A stretch of DNA of 64,000 nt. Source: JBCCMA01 sp045107005 (lineage in GTDB: Bacteria > Pseudomonadota > Gammaproteobacteria > Steroidobacterales > JBCCMA01). Below, piece by piece: positions 34,998-44,146 of the stretch; the first letter of the stretch is position 1; every line of letters begins with the position of its first letter. A program made the translations under genes and the position numbers. The stretch spans positions 1-64,000 of the forward strand of contig JBGCFP010000021.1 of assembly GCA_045107005.1 (NCBI GenBank), in the 5' to 3' direction. The notes beneath the pieces are model-generated. The model was given only the letters and a program-made list of their open reading frames with translations, did no database searches and was not told the DNA's origin.

Positions 34998-35960
34998 GTG
35001 CCTGATACCGACACCGCGTTACCCCCGCTGAGCCACCACGACATGCTGGCGCACGTTGCGCCGTTCGCGCGGCGTGGTTATCGCGTCGACATGGCGATGA
35101 GCGATCGGGCAAAGCGCAAGATCGTTTTTCAGGGGACCCAAAGTGGTGCAGCGGGTGAGCCAGATACCCATCTGGAGCTGTATTTGCTTGAAGCCGAGTC
35201 GTCGATCCTGATCCGCATCGCAACGCTCGATGACAAACTGCAGGCCACACTCACTGGCAAACACGAGCGCGTCGAGGCGCTGCTCGATGCCGTCGCTCAG
35301 ATTCCCGCTGCGAGTCAGTTTCGCCAGGCTGGCGACACGGTCGTCGCAGACAGCTTCGACGTCGCGCCAGACACATCACCAGCGCTAACGGCCTGCGCAG
35401 CGTGTGTTGGTGGCCTGATTATCGAGATGGATGCTCGCACGGTGGTGGGCGAGCCCATGGAAACCACGTTGCGCCAAATGGATCCGTCGGCGCACTACGA
35501 GCTGCCGGACGATCTGCTCGCCCTTGCCGACGCGGCATGGCGCCCGCTGACGACGACTGACCTGGGCTGGGGCACGAGCTTGCGCGTGCCCGTGCGTGAG
35601 CCCAAACGCAGTCGGCTGGCGATGCAGCGATTCGGCGCAATGGCGGCAGGCGTCGATGCGTTCCTGGCCCGGTCGCCGCTGGACTACCACTGTGCACATC
35701 GCGGTGCTCGCCTGCGCTTGTATGCGCGACGTTGTGTGCCGATTCTTAGTTGCGTGTTGATCGTTGCGTCGCTGCCGCTGCTGGATCGATACGTGCTGGG
35801 CGACGAGGCCGCCATGCATCCGGGGTTTTTATCGCTGCCGCCGCTACTGATGATCGCGGCATTCGCATTGACCTGGCGCGATACGCCGCGCATCGAGATT
35901 CCCCCCTGGCCCCGCACACTGATGGCCACCGCGTGGCCGCACCAGAGCACCACACCATGA
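34998..35960 (+). CDS. Conserved hypothetical protein with two C-terminal membrane segments
   Basis: A 320-residue protein starting at the GTG at 34998. The first ~235 residues are soluble without a recognised domain; two hydrophobic segments lie near the C-terminus (about 244-262 and 273-294), followed by a short tail. It begins 11 bases after the lipoprotein stop and its own stop overlaps the MoxR ATPase start as ATGA. The genomic setting implies a role with the MoxR/VWA pair, perhaps as membrane anchor. No function is known to me. Confidence 0.65.
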   Translation: MPDTDTALPPLSHHDMLAHVAPFARRGYRVDMAMSDRAKRKIVFQGTQSGAAGEPDTHLELYLLEAESSILIRIATLDDKLQATLTGKHERVEALLDAVAQIPAASQFRQAGDTVVADSFDVAPDTSPALTACAACVGGLIIEMDARTVVGEPMETTLRQMDPSAHYELPDDLLALADAAWRPLTTTDLGWGTSLRVPVREPKRSRLAMQRFGAMAAGVDAFLARSPLDYHCAHRGARLRLYARRCVPILSCVLIVASLPLLDRYVLGDEAAMHPGFLSLPPLLMIAAFALTWRDTPRIEIPPWPRTLMATAWPHQSTTP

Positions 35961-37060
35961 CCAATGCCAATCCCATGAACATCCCGCCCGTCTCCATCGA
36001 TGCCGCCAAGACGGCGCTGCGCGCGCAGTTTGCGGACCCTAAGTTGCGTCGGCGGGCCACCATGTTGTGGGGGACACGCGGCGTCGGTAAGTCATCGATC
36101 GTGCGTCAGGTCGCTGAGGAGGCCGGTGTGCCATTGATTGACTTGCGGTTGACGACCATCGAGCCGGTGGACTTGCGTGGCGCGATCTACGCCGACGACA
36201 CGCGCGAACAAACCGTGTGGTTTCCGCCGGAATTCCTGCCCACGGATTCGGAGTCGCAGGGGATTTTGTTTCTCGATGAGCTGACAGCCGCCGATCAGCG
36301 TTTACAGATTTCGGCGTATTCGCTGATTCTGGATCGCCGTGTCGGCAACTATGTGCTGCCCGACGGCTGGTTGGTCGTCGCCGCCGGCAACGCGGCGTTT
36401 CACGGCGCGATCAGCTATGACATGGGCACGGCGCTGGCGGATCGCATGTTTCATTTCAACGTGCAGCCGACCATCGATGCCTTTCTCGATCATGCGCTCG
36501 CCGCAGGCATGGCGCCGGAAGTGCTGGCGTTTTTGAAAGTGCGCCCGGATCGTCTGGACGATACGCAGGCGCAGTTGGCGGCCGATCATTTGATTGGCGC
36601 GAGCCCGCGCGGTTGGGAAGACGTGTCGGACGTGCTGCACAGTGATTTGGACGAGACGCAGCAACGTCTGTTCGTTCAAGGCCGGGTCGGAGCGGCGAAT
36701 GCCGCGGAGTTTTTCGGCGTGCTCGGCGAGTTGCGCGCGGGCGTCAACGTCAAGGCCCTGCTGGCCGCGGCGGAAGGACCGCCGACCGCAGCGTTGTTGC
36801 CCCACAGTCTCGACGGGCTGTACGGCATGATCTACGGCCTGATTGGGGCGGCTGACGCTCCGTCGACCGTGACCCGCGTGCTGGCGATTGTCGCGCAGTA
36901 TCCCGATTTGCCCGAAGCAGCCAAGCTGCCCGCACGCGAAGCGCAAACCCTGACCATGGAGTTGCTGATCCGCCGTGCTCTCGAGTTGGGGTTGGAGACC
37001 ACGGTGCTCGAGCATCCGTTCTATCTGACCTACACGGCGGATCGGGCGGCGGATCAGTGA
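35957..37060 (+). CDS. MoxR-type AAA+ ATPase
   Basis: A 367-residue AAA+ ATPase of the MoxR-like group. Walker A is GTRGVGKS near residue 38, Walker B is ILFLDEL, followed by the sensor region VVAAGNAAFHGAISYDMG. The open frame extends upstream to 35750 but only within the preceding gene; the ATG at 35957 forms an ATGA overlap with it. The stop overlaps the VWA gene start (GTGA at 37057-37060). MoxR ATPases act with VWA proteins as chaperone-like remodelers of protein complexes or cofactor insertion; the client is unknown. Confidence 0.88.
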   Translation: MTNANPMNIPPVSIDAAKTALRAQFADPKLRRRATMLWGTRGVGKSSIVRQVAEEAGVPLIDLRLTTIEPVDLRGAIYADDTREQTVWFPPEFLPTDSESQGILFLDELTAADQRLQISAYSLILDRRVGNYVLPDGWLVVAAGNAAFHGAISYDMGTALADRMFHFNVQPTIDAFLDHALAAGMAPEVLAFLKVRPDRLDDTQAQLAADHLIGASPRGWEDVSDVLHSDLDETQQRLFVQGRVGAANAAEFFGVLGELRAGVNVKALLAAAEGPPTAALLPHSLDGLYGMIYGLIGAADAPSTVTRVLAIVAQYPDLPEAAKLPAREAQTLTMELLIRRALELGLETTVLEHPFYLTYTADRAADQ

Positions 37061-38481
37061 GCGAGCCACAGCGGCTGTCTTCGGATCATCGGGGCACGCG
37101 CGCGCTGCAGACGCTGATTGAGCGAGCGCCCGCCACCGGCTCGCTTGCGCTGTGGATGCAACACGACGACGTCGCCGCGCTCGATGTTGCTGCTCCCATC
37201 GCCACCGATGGCCGACGCATTCTCTACGCACCGGAATTCGAATCGCTCGATACCGCGGTGCAGGTCGGGTGGGTGGCTCATCAAACTCTGCACGTGGCGT
37301 TTCGGCATGTCGCGCGACGAGAAGCGTTGCGCAAGGTATTAGGGGACGTGGACGACGTGCTCTATAACGCCTGCGCCGATGCGCTGGTCAACAGCACGCT
37401 TGCGCATCTCTCGTGGCTCGCGCTGCCGTCGGATGCTTTGTATGTGGAAAAGCTGGTGCAACGTGCCCTGCAGCGTGAGCTCTCGGTTGATGCCGCATTG
37501 GCCTGGTATGACGTCGAGCGGCTGTACCGCGAGATTGATGATCGCGTGCCGCGCGGCGGTCGCTCGAGTTCGAGCGGCAACAGTGCACGCGACGCGACGG
37601 GCAAAGGTGGTGGTGATAACACGCGCGGCGGTCAGGGCACGGTGGCTGACGAGGCCGCGAACAGCGATCAAGAGCTTGGCGGTAGTGTCGATCGAGCCGG
37701 TGAGGGTGGCTTGCGCGCTGACGGGCCGCGCAGCGCGACAACGCGTGCCATGCACAACAAGAATACCGTCGATCTGCTGGCGGGTGATGGGGAAGAGCGA
37801 CCGGAAGACGCGGCGCAGGCCGTCCGCGACTGGTCAGACCGACTGACTCGCGGGCACGCCAGCGATGGAGCGTTTTCCCTGTTGCGTACGCTGGGCGCTG
37901 ATCTCCCGCGTTCGCGCGTGCCGTGGCAACAAATCCTGCGTCGTCGTCTTGCCAGCGCGTTGGTGCGTGAGCCCGAGACATCGTGGTCAAGGCCAGCTCG
38001 TTCCTGGCTGGCTAATCAGGGACGTGATCGGAAGGGGCGCAAGTTGCCGTTTGAGCCTGGGACCACGAGTGCGCGCCAAGTGCCGCGTTTGGTGGTCGTG
38101 CTGGATATCTCCGGTTCAATCGACAGTGCGCTGCTCGGTCAGCTCAGCGCGCAGCTCAATGCCATTGCGAGGCGTACGCGGTCCCGTTGCACTGTGGTCA
38201 TTGGCGACGATCAGGTGCGCCACGTTGCGACTCTCGGCAGTGCGACGTCGGGCGTTCTGCCCAACCTCGATCTCACGGATTTCAGTCTTGAAGGGGGAGG
38301 CGGCACGAATTTCGTACCGCTGCTCGAAGAAGCCGCGCGTCATCAGCCCGACTGTGCGATTGTGTTGACCGATCTGGACGGGCCCGCCGGTGAACGGCCG
38401 CGGTTCCCCGTTCTGTGGGCGGTGCCGCCGCAGAGCGCGACAATGCCGGTGCCGTTCGGCGAAATGCTGGTGATTGACTGA
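37057..38481 (+). CDS. DUF2201/VWA-like metallopeptidase-type protein, MoxR partner
   Basis: A 474-residue protein with a GTG start overlapping the MoxR stop. The N-terminal half resembles the DUF2201 putative metallopeptidase domain (EFESLDTAVQVGWVAHQTLHVAFRHVARR, with histidines in the place of a zinc-binding helix, then a NACADALVN motif). A Gly/Ser/Asp-rich, probably disordered linker covers about 165-250. The C-terminal half is VWA-like with a MIDAS-type DISGS motif in VVVLDISGSIDSA. DUF2201-VWA proteins are typically encoded after a MoxR ATPase, as here. The substrate or client complex cannot be inferred. Confidence 0.85.
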   Translation: MSEPQRLSSDHRGTRALQTLIERAPATGSLALWMQHDDVAALDVAAPIATDGRRILYAPEFESLDTAVQVGWVAHQTLHVAFRHVARREALRKVLGDVDDVLYNACADALVNSTLAHLSWLALPSDALYVEKLVQRALQRELSVDAALAWYDVERLYREIDDRVPRGGRSSSSGNSARDATGKGGGDNTRGGQGTVADEAANSDQELGGSVDRAGEGGLRADGPRSATTRAMHNKNTVDLLAGDGEERPEDAAQAVRDWSDRLTRGHASDGAFSLLRTLGADLPRSRVPWQQILRRRLASALVREPETSWSRPARSWLANQGRDRKGRKLPFEPGTTSARQVPRLVVVLDISGSIDSALLGQLSAQLNAIARRTRSRCTVVIGDDQVRHVATLGSATSGVLPNLDLTDFSLEGGGGTNFVPLLEEAARHQPDCAIVLTDLDGPAGERPRFPVLWAVPPQSATMPVPFGEMLVID

Positions 38482-38527
38482 GCCGCGCCAGGTCTTCGCG
38501 CGCGTTTTTCTCGAGCAAGCGTCAGGA

Positions 38528-39973
38528 TCAGGGCAGGGCGCTATCGGCGCCGAGCCCGAGTCGAGTCAGATCAATGGTTGCGGCGTCGAAATTCGCGCGC
38601 GCCACCTGAGTGGCGAGACGCGCCGCGACCGCGCGAACTTTTGCATTGGCCACGGCCTGTTCGCGAACGTTGACCAGAAAGAAATCACTGGCGCCGCTGT
38701 CGAAGCGTCGCTGCTCGGCGATTTGCAATGCTTCGGACAATTCAACTTCGCGATCGGCGAGCGTGGCCAGTTCTTCGGCGTAGCGCAAACTGATCACGAT
38801 GTCCTGCACCTCCAGTTCGATTTTCTCTTCCAGTTGCTGACGCTGCAGTCGTAGCGCATCGAGTTTGTTACGCGCCTGGGCGAGCTTCGCGCGGGCTTCT
38901 CGGCGTTGCACCGGCACCGAAAAAGACAGACCTACCGTCGCATCGGTTGAATCACGCGATACCCCGCCCTCGCCGACACCGCCGACTCCTTGTGCCAACT
39001 CCATGCGCACGTCGAATCGGGGTTTCAGGGCGTTCTCGCGCAACGCCATGCGATTGCTTGCCCGATCAATAGCGTTGCGCAGCTGGCGCACTTCCGGGCG
39101 TCGCGCCAGCGCATCGTCCACCCGCGCCAGGTCCACCAGCGCGGGCACGGTAGCCGCAGACACCATTTTCAAGGTGTCCGGCAGCGCGCTGGCCCTGACG
39201 GTTTGTGGTTCGCCGTCGCCGTTGCGGTAGTAAAACGAAAGCGCGTTGGCGGCTTGCGCGAAATCGCGTTGTGCCCCGGTGACCAGGGATAGACGGCGCG
39301 TAATGTTTCGCTCGTTTTCGGTCAGAAAGATACGAGCGACAGCGCCTTGAGTTACCTGCTTGCGCAAGCCCTCATCGCGCTGCTGTGCGATTCGCAACAG
39401 CTGTTCGTAGACGCCCAGTGCTTGTCCGGCGGCAACCCATTTCCAGTAAGCCACGGCCGCACGTTGCTGTACACCGATGCGTGTCAACAGTACGTTGAAG
39501 TCGGCATCGCGCAGCGCAAAGCCCGCGTCGCGTTCATTAAAGCGACGTTCGTCGATGTCACGGTCGCGCAGCAGCGAAAACAGGACTCCGATCTTGGCCT
39601 GTCCGCCCTGGTTGGTGAAATTCTGATCCTGATAGACGGGGAAATCTCCGGTCGAGATTCGGTACTGGCCGTACACGTCTGCGCCCAGCGCCCGCAGCGC
39701 CTGCGTCGCTTTCGCACTCGCCAGATTCCCGTCGTAGAAGCCCGTCGCCCAACTGTCGCTCTCTGCGCTAAAAACCAGATCAAACGCACCCAGTGCCACC
39801 GTGCTTTCGAGCGCCGCGGCGCGACGTTTTGCCAGTGCTTCGAGGATCTTCGGAAAATGTGTGCTTGACGCGTCGAGCACCTCGTCGAGTTTAAGCGTGG
39901 CGGCAGGTGCTTGCGCGCCGGCCTGCGCGAGCAGCGCGACACAAAGCACGAGTGTGACAAAAATGCCTTTCAT
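38528..39973 (-). CDS. TolC family outer membrane efflux protein
   Basis: A 481-residue outer membrane channel protein with a signal peptide (MKGIFVTLVLCVALLAQAGAQA). Two long coiled-coil halves typical of the OEP family are visible, the second beginning around DALARRPEVRQLRNAIDRASNR and ending in QLEEKIELEVQDIVISLRYAEELATLADREVELSEAL. It lies 6 bases downstream of the HlyD-type adaptor and should form the outer-membrane part of a tripartite exporter with it and the ABC protein. Confidence 0.85.
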   Translation of the reverse strand: MKGIFVTLVLCVALLAQAGAQAPAATLKLDEVLDASSTHFPKILEALAKRRAAALESTVALGAFDLVFSAESDSWATGFYDGNLASAKATQALRALGADVYGQYRISTGDFPVYQDQNFTNQGGQAKIGVLFSLLRDRDIDERRFNERDAGFALRDADFNVLLTRIGVQQRAAVAYWKWVAAGQALGVYEQLLRIAQQRDEGLRKQVTQGAVARIFLTENERNITRRLSLVTGAQRDFAQAANALSFYYRNGDGEPQTVRASALPDTLKMVSAATVPALVDLARVDDALARRPEVRQLRNAIDRASNRMALRENALKPRFDVRMELAQGVGGVGEGGVSRDSTDATVGLSFSVPVQRREARAKLAQARNKLDALRLQRQQLEEKIELEVQDIVISLRYAEELATLADREVELSEALQIAEQRRFDSGASDFFLVNVREQAVANAKVRAVAARLATQVARANFDAATIDLTRLGLGADSALP

Positions 39974-39979
39974 GGAACG

Positions 39980-40999
39980 TCAGGTTCCGGTGGGAATCGG
40001 GAAATTTGGCGGAAAGTTGTTGAGCTGACGCCACACCTCGTAACCCACGGTGACTTCATTGAGTAAAATCCAGCCGCGCACCTTAGATCCAAAACGAACG
40101 TAGGCTTGATCCGGCCACCGGTTGGCTTGAGTCTGGTCTTCTACGACCAGGATCCGGAAAAGGCCGCTGCTGTGCGCCGACGCGTCCACGGCAGTGACCG
40201 TGCCGCCAAACATGCCAATTGCCGTCGACGGCCAGCCGCTGAACTGTACGGCGGGCCAGCCCTCAAACTCGAGCCGTACGGGCGCGCCGGGACGCACCAG
40301 AGCAACGTCGCGCCCGTCAATGTACATCTCTACTGCACGCTCAATGTTGTCGGGAACGAACGTGGCGACGACAGCGCCGGCGCTGACAAACGTCGCGGCG
40401 TCGCCCGCATTCAGACGCAAAATGACGCCGTCCCGCGGCGCGTTGACAGTCTGCACCGATTGGCGAGAGATATCGATTTCCGTGCCGCTGAGTTGCGCCG
40501 ATGCCTCCGCGACCGACGCTCGCAAGTTGTCGACACGAATGGACGCTTGCTCGAATTCTCGCCGGGCGGCGAGGCCTTGTTCGAACAGCTCCTCGGTGCG
40601 CCGCAGATCGATTTCAGCGGTTTGGCGCGCTTTGACGGCGGCGTCGAGCTTGGCAGCGACCTGAGCGCGCTGGGCTTGCAGGCGCTCGAGCAGTTGCGGG
40701 TCGTTATCCACAATTTTCACAATGGGGTCGCCAACACTGACGTGATCCCCGTCTTTGACGTACCACGATTCAATACGGCCGCTGACCAGCGCGTTGATTT
40801 CCTGTTGGCGGTCAATGGGATTGAGCGCCGTGACGCGTCCGTTTCCTGACGTGGTCTGCACCCACGGGACAAACGTCGCGAACAGGCCGGTCGTCACAAC
40901 CATCACGATAAGCGCCCACGCTATGGCGCGCGAAATGCGCGGCAGGCCAATTGCGTTCAGCGTTTTGAATTCATCAATGTGATGATCAATGGTCGCCAT
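39980..40999 (-). CDS. HlyD family membrane fusion protein
   Basis: A 339-residue periplasmic adaptor. One N-terminal membrane segment (about 22-46) is followed by a biotinyl/lipoyl-like part (VSGRIESWYVKDGDHVSVGDPIVKIVD), a helical hairpin (about 85-165) and the second lipoyl/beta-barrel half (APRDGVILRLNAGDAATFVSAGAVVATFVP). The start overlaps the stop of the ABC gene by one base (TAATG). It should link the inner-membrane ABC protein to the TolC-like channel; the substrate is unknown. Confidence 0.9.
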   Translation of the reverse strand: MATIDHHIDEFKTLNAIGLPRISRAIAWALIVMVVTTGLFATFVPWVQTTSGNGRVTALNPIDRQQEINALVSGRIESWYVKDGDHVSVGDPIVKIVDNDPQLLERLQAQRAQVAAKLDAAVKARQTAEIDLRRTEELFEQGLAARREFEQASIRVDNLRASVAEASAQLSGTEIDISRQSVQTVNAPRDGVILRLNAGDAATFVSAGAVVATFVPDNIERAVEMYIDGRDVALVRPGAPVRLEFEGWPAVQFSGWPSTAIGMFGGTVTAVDASAHSSGLFRILVVEDQTQANRWPDQAYVRFGSKVRGWILLNEVTVGYEVWRQLNNFPPNFPIPTGT

Positions 41000-42765
41000 T
41001 ATTGGCCCTCATCCTTGCGTTTGTCCGTTGACCGCAGGTGTTCCGGTCGGTCGTCGACTTCGTTCACATGGCGATCGATGTGGGCATTGAACTGGGCATA
41101 GTCGGTAAAGACACGTTGCCGATTCTGGCCGAGATAAAGAAAGTGATCGTACTCGTTATCCTCAGGACGCAGGGAGAAGTGAATGACGGTCACGCTGGCG
41201 CTCTTTTGCAGCACGTCGAGCGCGGCGTGCACGGTGTGGCCGGGCAGCACGTCGTACAGTGGTCCGATCACCAGGATGCGCGGTCTGGCGATCAGCGCGG
41301 CGGCCAGTTTCAGGCGCAGCGTTTCTGTGATGGACAAAGGCCAGCCCGTGACGGCAATTGGGGTATCCAATCCTTCTTTCAGCTGTGCCACTGTGTCAGC
41401 CAGGTCGACGGCTTTGAGCGTGTCGAGAACCTGATTGGCGGTCACTTTGTCCGCACTCAGCCGCAGGTATTCGCGGATGGTTATCTCGATCACGGTGGGT
41501 CTGTCGAGCACGATGATTTCGTGGCGCAGGGCGTGAGCCTGGATGGATTTGGTGTCGTGGCCGCCGACGGCAATATAGCCGCTTTGCGGTACGTCATGGC
41601 GTTTCATGAAGTTGGTAAACATGCGCTGCAGCGAATGACTGGCCGTGCAGGCGAGTACGCGCGATCCGCCCGGTATCTCAAAATTCAGCGTCGTGGTGTT
41701 GCCACGGGTTTGCCCGCGCGCATTGACCAGAGCAAGATCGCTGCCGCCCTCCAGCTTCTCGTCTGTCCCACTGAAGTCTTCCTGTTCGATTTCGTAGAAC
41801 AACGACAGCTCTTCAATGGCTGCACACAGGTCGTAGAAGTAGGTCATGTAAGTGCCGAGCTGCGACACCCCGAAAAACACCACCGATAGCACCAGCTCCG
41901 CCGCCACCAGCTGGCCGATGGTCAGCTCTCCCTGGATCACAAGATAGCCACCCAGGCCAAGCAGGCTCGCGCTCGCAAGCGCGTAGATGGTCAGGAACGC
42001 GATGGTCTGTGTGAAGTGGTGGCGAAAGTGGCGGACGTGCTCGGCCATGTAGTCGGCGGTGACCGCATCGGTACGCTGCAGCGCGTCGCGAATGTGGCGC
42101 TGGGTTTTGAAAAAACCGTTCGAGGAGCCGAGGCTCTCCAGCCACGCACCCGTTGCGTGTTTCTTGTGGGACAGCCGCATCGCACTCTTGATCGCAGCTC
42201 TGCCCCATACCAGCCACACGACCCAGATCAGCACAATCAGCACCAGATTGAAGGCCAGAAACGCCGGGTGGTAAAGCGACGTCAGCGCAAAGCCGACAGC
42301 GGCTTGCAACAAAATGGAGAAACCGCCCACCAGCAGATACGGAATACGCTTCATGACGACAATGATGTCGAAGTAACGATTAAATAAAGGCCCCGTGCTG
42401 TGATCGTCAAAGAACGGGTTCAAAGCGTATATGGAGCGCAGCGAAATTTCGGAGACCATGCGCGCGTAAAAACGTCGACCAAAGACGTCCACCAGATGCG
42501 TGCGCAGCGCGTACAATAAGCCCGAGAACATCAGCAGTGTAAAAAGCGTGACCGAGAGCACGATGAGCGGCGTGGTCAATCCGGTGTTAACGATTGAGTT
42601 GACCAGCATCTGTACGGAAATCGGTGTGGCGAGAGACAGCACGCTGATCCCGATGCCGTAAATAATGGCCAGCGCATAGAATTTCCGTTCCGGCCCCAGG
42701 ATCTTCTTGAAGAAGTGAAACAGTTCCGGCAGCGTGCGATGGGTGCCGAGTGCGTTCTCAGTCAT
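40999..42765 (-). CDS. ABC exporter-type protein with degenerate nucleotide-binding domain
   Basis: A 588-residue type-I ABC exporter-like protein. Residues ~1-320 contain the six-helix exporter membrane domain (ALAIIYGIGISVLSLATPISVQ at the start). The C-terminal domain occupies the place of the ATPase but lacks its catalytic motifs: the P-loop position reads ACTASHSLQRM (372-382) with no GxxGxGK[ST], the signature region is WPLSITETLRLKLAAALIARP (475-495) in place of LSGGQ, and Walker B is RILVIGPLYD without the aspartate-glutamate pair. The sequence is otherwise intact, with no frameshift. It heads an operon with HlyD and TolC proteins. It may be a pseudo-ATPase that pairs with another ABC subunit encoded elsewhere, or use a different energy source. 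Confidence 0.82.
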   Translation of the reverse strand: MTENALGTHRTLPELFHFFKKILGPERKFYALAIIYGIGISVLSLATPISVQMLVNSIVNTGLTTPLIVLSVTLFTLLMFSGLLYALRTHLVDVFGRRFYARMVSEISLRSIYALNPFFDDHSTGPLFNRYFDIIVVMKRIPYLLVGGFSILLQAAVGFALTSLYHPAFLAFNLVLIVLIWVVWLVWGRAAIKSAMRLSHKKHATGAWLESLGSSNGFFKTQRHIRDALQRTDAVTADYMAEHVRHFRHHFTQTIAFLTIYALASASLLGLGGYLVIQGELTIGQLVAAELVLSVVFFGVSQLGTYMTYFYDLCAAIEELSLFYEIEQEDFSGTDEKLEGGSDLALVNARGQTRGNTTTLNFEIPGGSRVLACTASHSLQRMFTNFMKRHDVPQSGYIAVGGHDTKSIQAHALRHEIIVLDRPTVIEITIREYLRLSADKVTANQVLDTLKAVDLADTVAQLKEGLDTPIAVTGWPLSITETLRLKLAAALIARPRILVIGPLYDVLPGHTVHAALDVLQKSASVTVIHFSLRPEDNEYDHFLYLGQNRQRVFTDYAQFNAHIDRHVNEVDDRPEHLRSTDKRKDEGQ

Positions 42766-42804
42766 ATAGAAATTCCGTGGCCATGCGCGAAAGTGTACGC
42801 AAAA

Positions 42805-43260
42805 CTAGCGCGCCGTGTTGGGTTGCCGCTCAACCAGATTCAGGCTGCGGCACGACCAGATCGGTTCATCGCGCTGATTGATGAGCTGATAGTCGAAAGT
42901 AACGACGCCGCGTGTTGGATCGGTTTTCGACACCCGCTTGTGCGTGCACCGTGACCGGGCACGAACGCTGTCATCGGGTCGCAGCGCCAAATGCCAGCGA
43001 ACGTCTTCCCACGCCAGGCCGCAAATCCATGCGATGTCTTTCGCGATTTCGTGGTCCAGTGCGCGCCAAATGGCCATCACTTGTATGCCTGACGCGATGA
43101 CCGAGCCAAAACGCGATGCACGCGCCGCGTCCGCATCGGCGTGAAAATACTGCGGGTCATATTGCTGCGCAAACGCGATGATCTCCTCTTGTGTGACCGT
43201 ACGAGCACCGGACACCGCGAACGCGTCATCGACAGCCAAATCTTCAAAATACCGAGTCAC
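42805..43260 (-). CDS. MaoC-like hot-dog dehydratase family protein
   Basis: A 151-residue MaoC/hot-dog fold protein from the GTG at 43260, which lies 2 bases after the ubiG stop; the longer frame would overlap ubiG. Features are RYFEDLAVDDAF, the R-hydratase-like FAQQYDPQYFHADADAA (aspartate and histidine of the active site) and GVIASGIQVMA-like FGSVIASGIQVMAIWR. Such proteins hydrate enoyl-CoA thioesters; the exact substrate is unknown. It is probably cotranscribed with ubiG. Confidence 0.85.
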   Translation of the reverse strand: MTRYFEDLAVDDAFAVSGARTVTQEEIIAFAQQYDPQYFHADADAARASRFGSVIASGIQVMAIWRALDHEIAKDIAWICGLAWEDVRWHLALRPDDSVRARSRCTHKRVSKTDPTRGVVTFDYQLINQRDEPIWSCRSLNLVERQPNTAR

Positions 43261-43262
43261 AG

Positions 43263-44021
43263 TCAGTTCTTTTCGTCTGGCTTCGCCGCACACAGCATGT
43301 AGTTTACCTGTAGCGACGGCTGCAGCGAGAACTTGCGCGTCAAAGGGTTAACGTTCACTCCTGTGCGCGACACAATGGCGAAGTTGCCCTTGGCCAGCAG
43401 CGTCGTCATTTCGTCTGGCGTGCGAAACAGTTGCCAGCGATGCGTGCCGCGAGGTAGCCAGCGCATCACGTACTCCGCACCAATAATGCCAAACAGCCAC
43501 GACTTGGGCGTGCGGTTCAGCGTGGCAAGAAACATCAGCCCACCTGGTCGCACCAGTGCGCAGCACGCGGCCATAAAGCCGTCGATGTCACTGACGTGTT
43601 CGACCACTTCCATGTTCAACACCACGTCGTAGCGCTGGGCCGCCGCCGCCATCGCCTCGGCGGTGGTGCACGTGTAGTTCACAGCGAACGTCGATTCGTG
43701 TGCGCTCGCGATGGCAATGTTCTTTTCCACTACGTCGATGCCGTGAACGTCAGCGCCAAGAGCGGCCATGGATTCGGACAGAATGCCACCGCCGCAACCG
43801 ACATCCAGTACCCGTAATCCCGCCAACGGCGCGTCGCCGGCCTGCAGATCAAAGTGCGCCATAATCTGATCGCGTAACCACGAAGTGCGCAAGACATTGA
43901 GACGATGCAAAGGCCAGAATGGACCGGTCGGGTCCCACCAGGTGCTGGCCAGATTGGCGTAGTACGCCACCTCGCGTTGGTCGACGCTGGCGCTTTTTGC
44001 GTGTTCAGGTGTTGAGTTCAT
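43263..44021 (-). CDS. ubiG: Ubiquinone biosynthesis O-methyltransferase
   Basis: A 252-residue class I SAM-dependent methyltransferase that carries out both O-methylations in ubiquinone synthesis. The SAM motif is VLDVGCGGGILSESMA, and RTPKSWLFGIIGAEYVMRWLP is the UbiG-specific segment, with TSVDQREVAYYANLASTWWDP-like start. The ATG at 44021 (MNSTPEH) gives the standard length; the frame is open to 44165 but the extra part shows no similarity. It is divergent from proB. Confidence 0.92.
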   Translation of the reverse strand: MNSTPEHAKSASVDQREVAYYANLASTWWDPTGPFWPLHRLNVLRTSWLRDQIMAHFDLQAGDAPLAGLRVLDVGCGGGILSESMAALGADVHGIDVVEKNIAIASAHESTFAVNYTCTTAEAMAAAAQRYDVVLNMEVVEHVSDIDGFMAACCALVRPGGLMFLATLNRTPKSWLFGIIGAEYVMRWLPRGTHRWQLFRTPDEMTTLLAKGNFAIVSRTGVNVNPLTRKFSLQPSLQVNYMLCAAKPDEKN

Positions 44022-44146
44022 GCTGGGCACATTAGCGAATTCGGGGCCGCTATTTTGTAACACTCGGTGTGCGGGCGTCCACGCACGCGTTGCCCCGCGA
44101 GGCTGAACTGATAGCATGGCCCGATGATCGGAAATCACTCCTTGTA

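Noticed and set aside
34207..35250. 347-residue minus-strand open frame
   Set aside because: It is antisense to the lipoprotein and the membrane protein genes, both with credible starts and signals.
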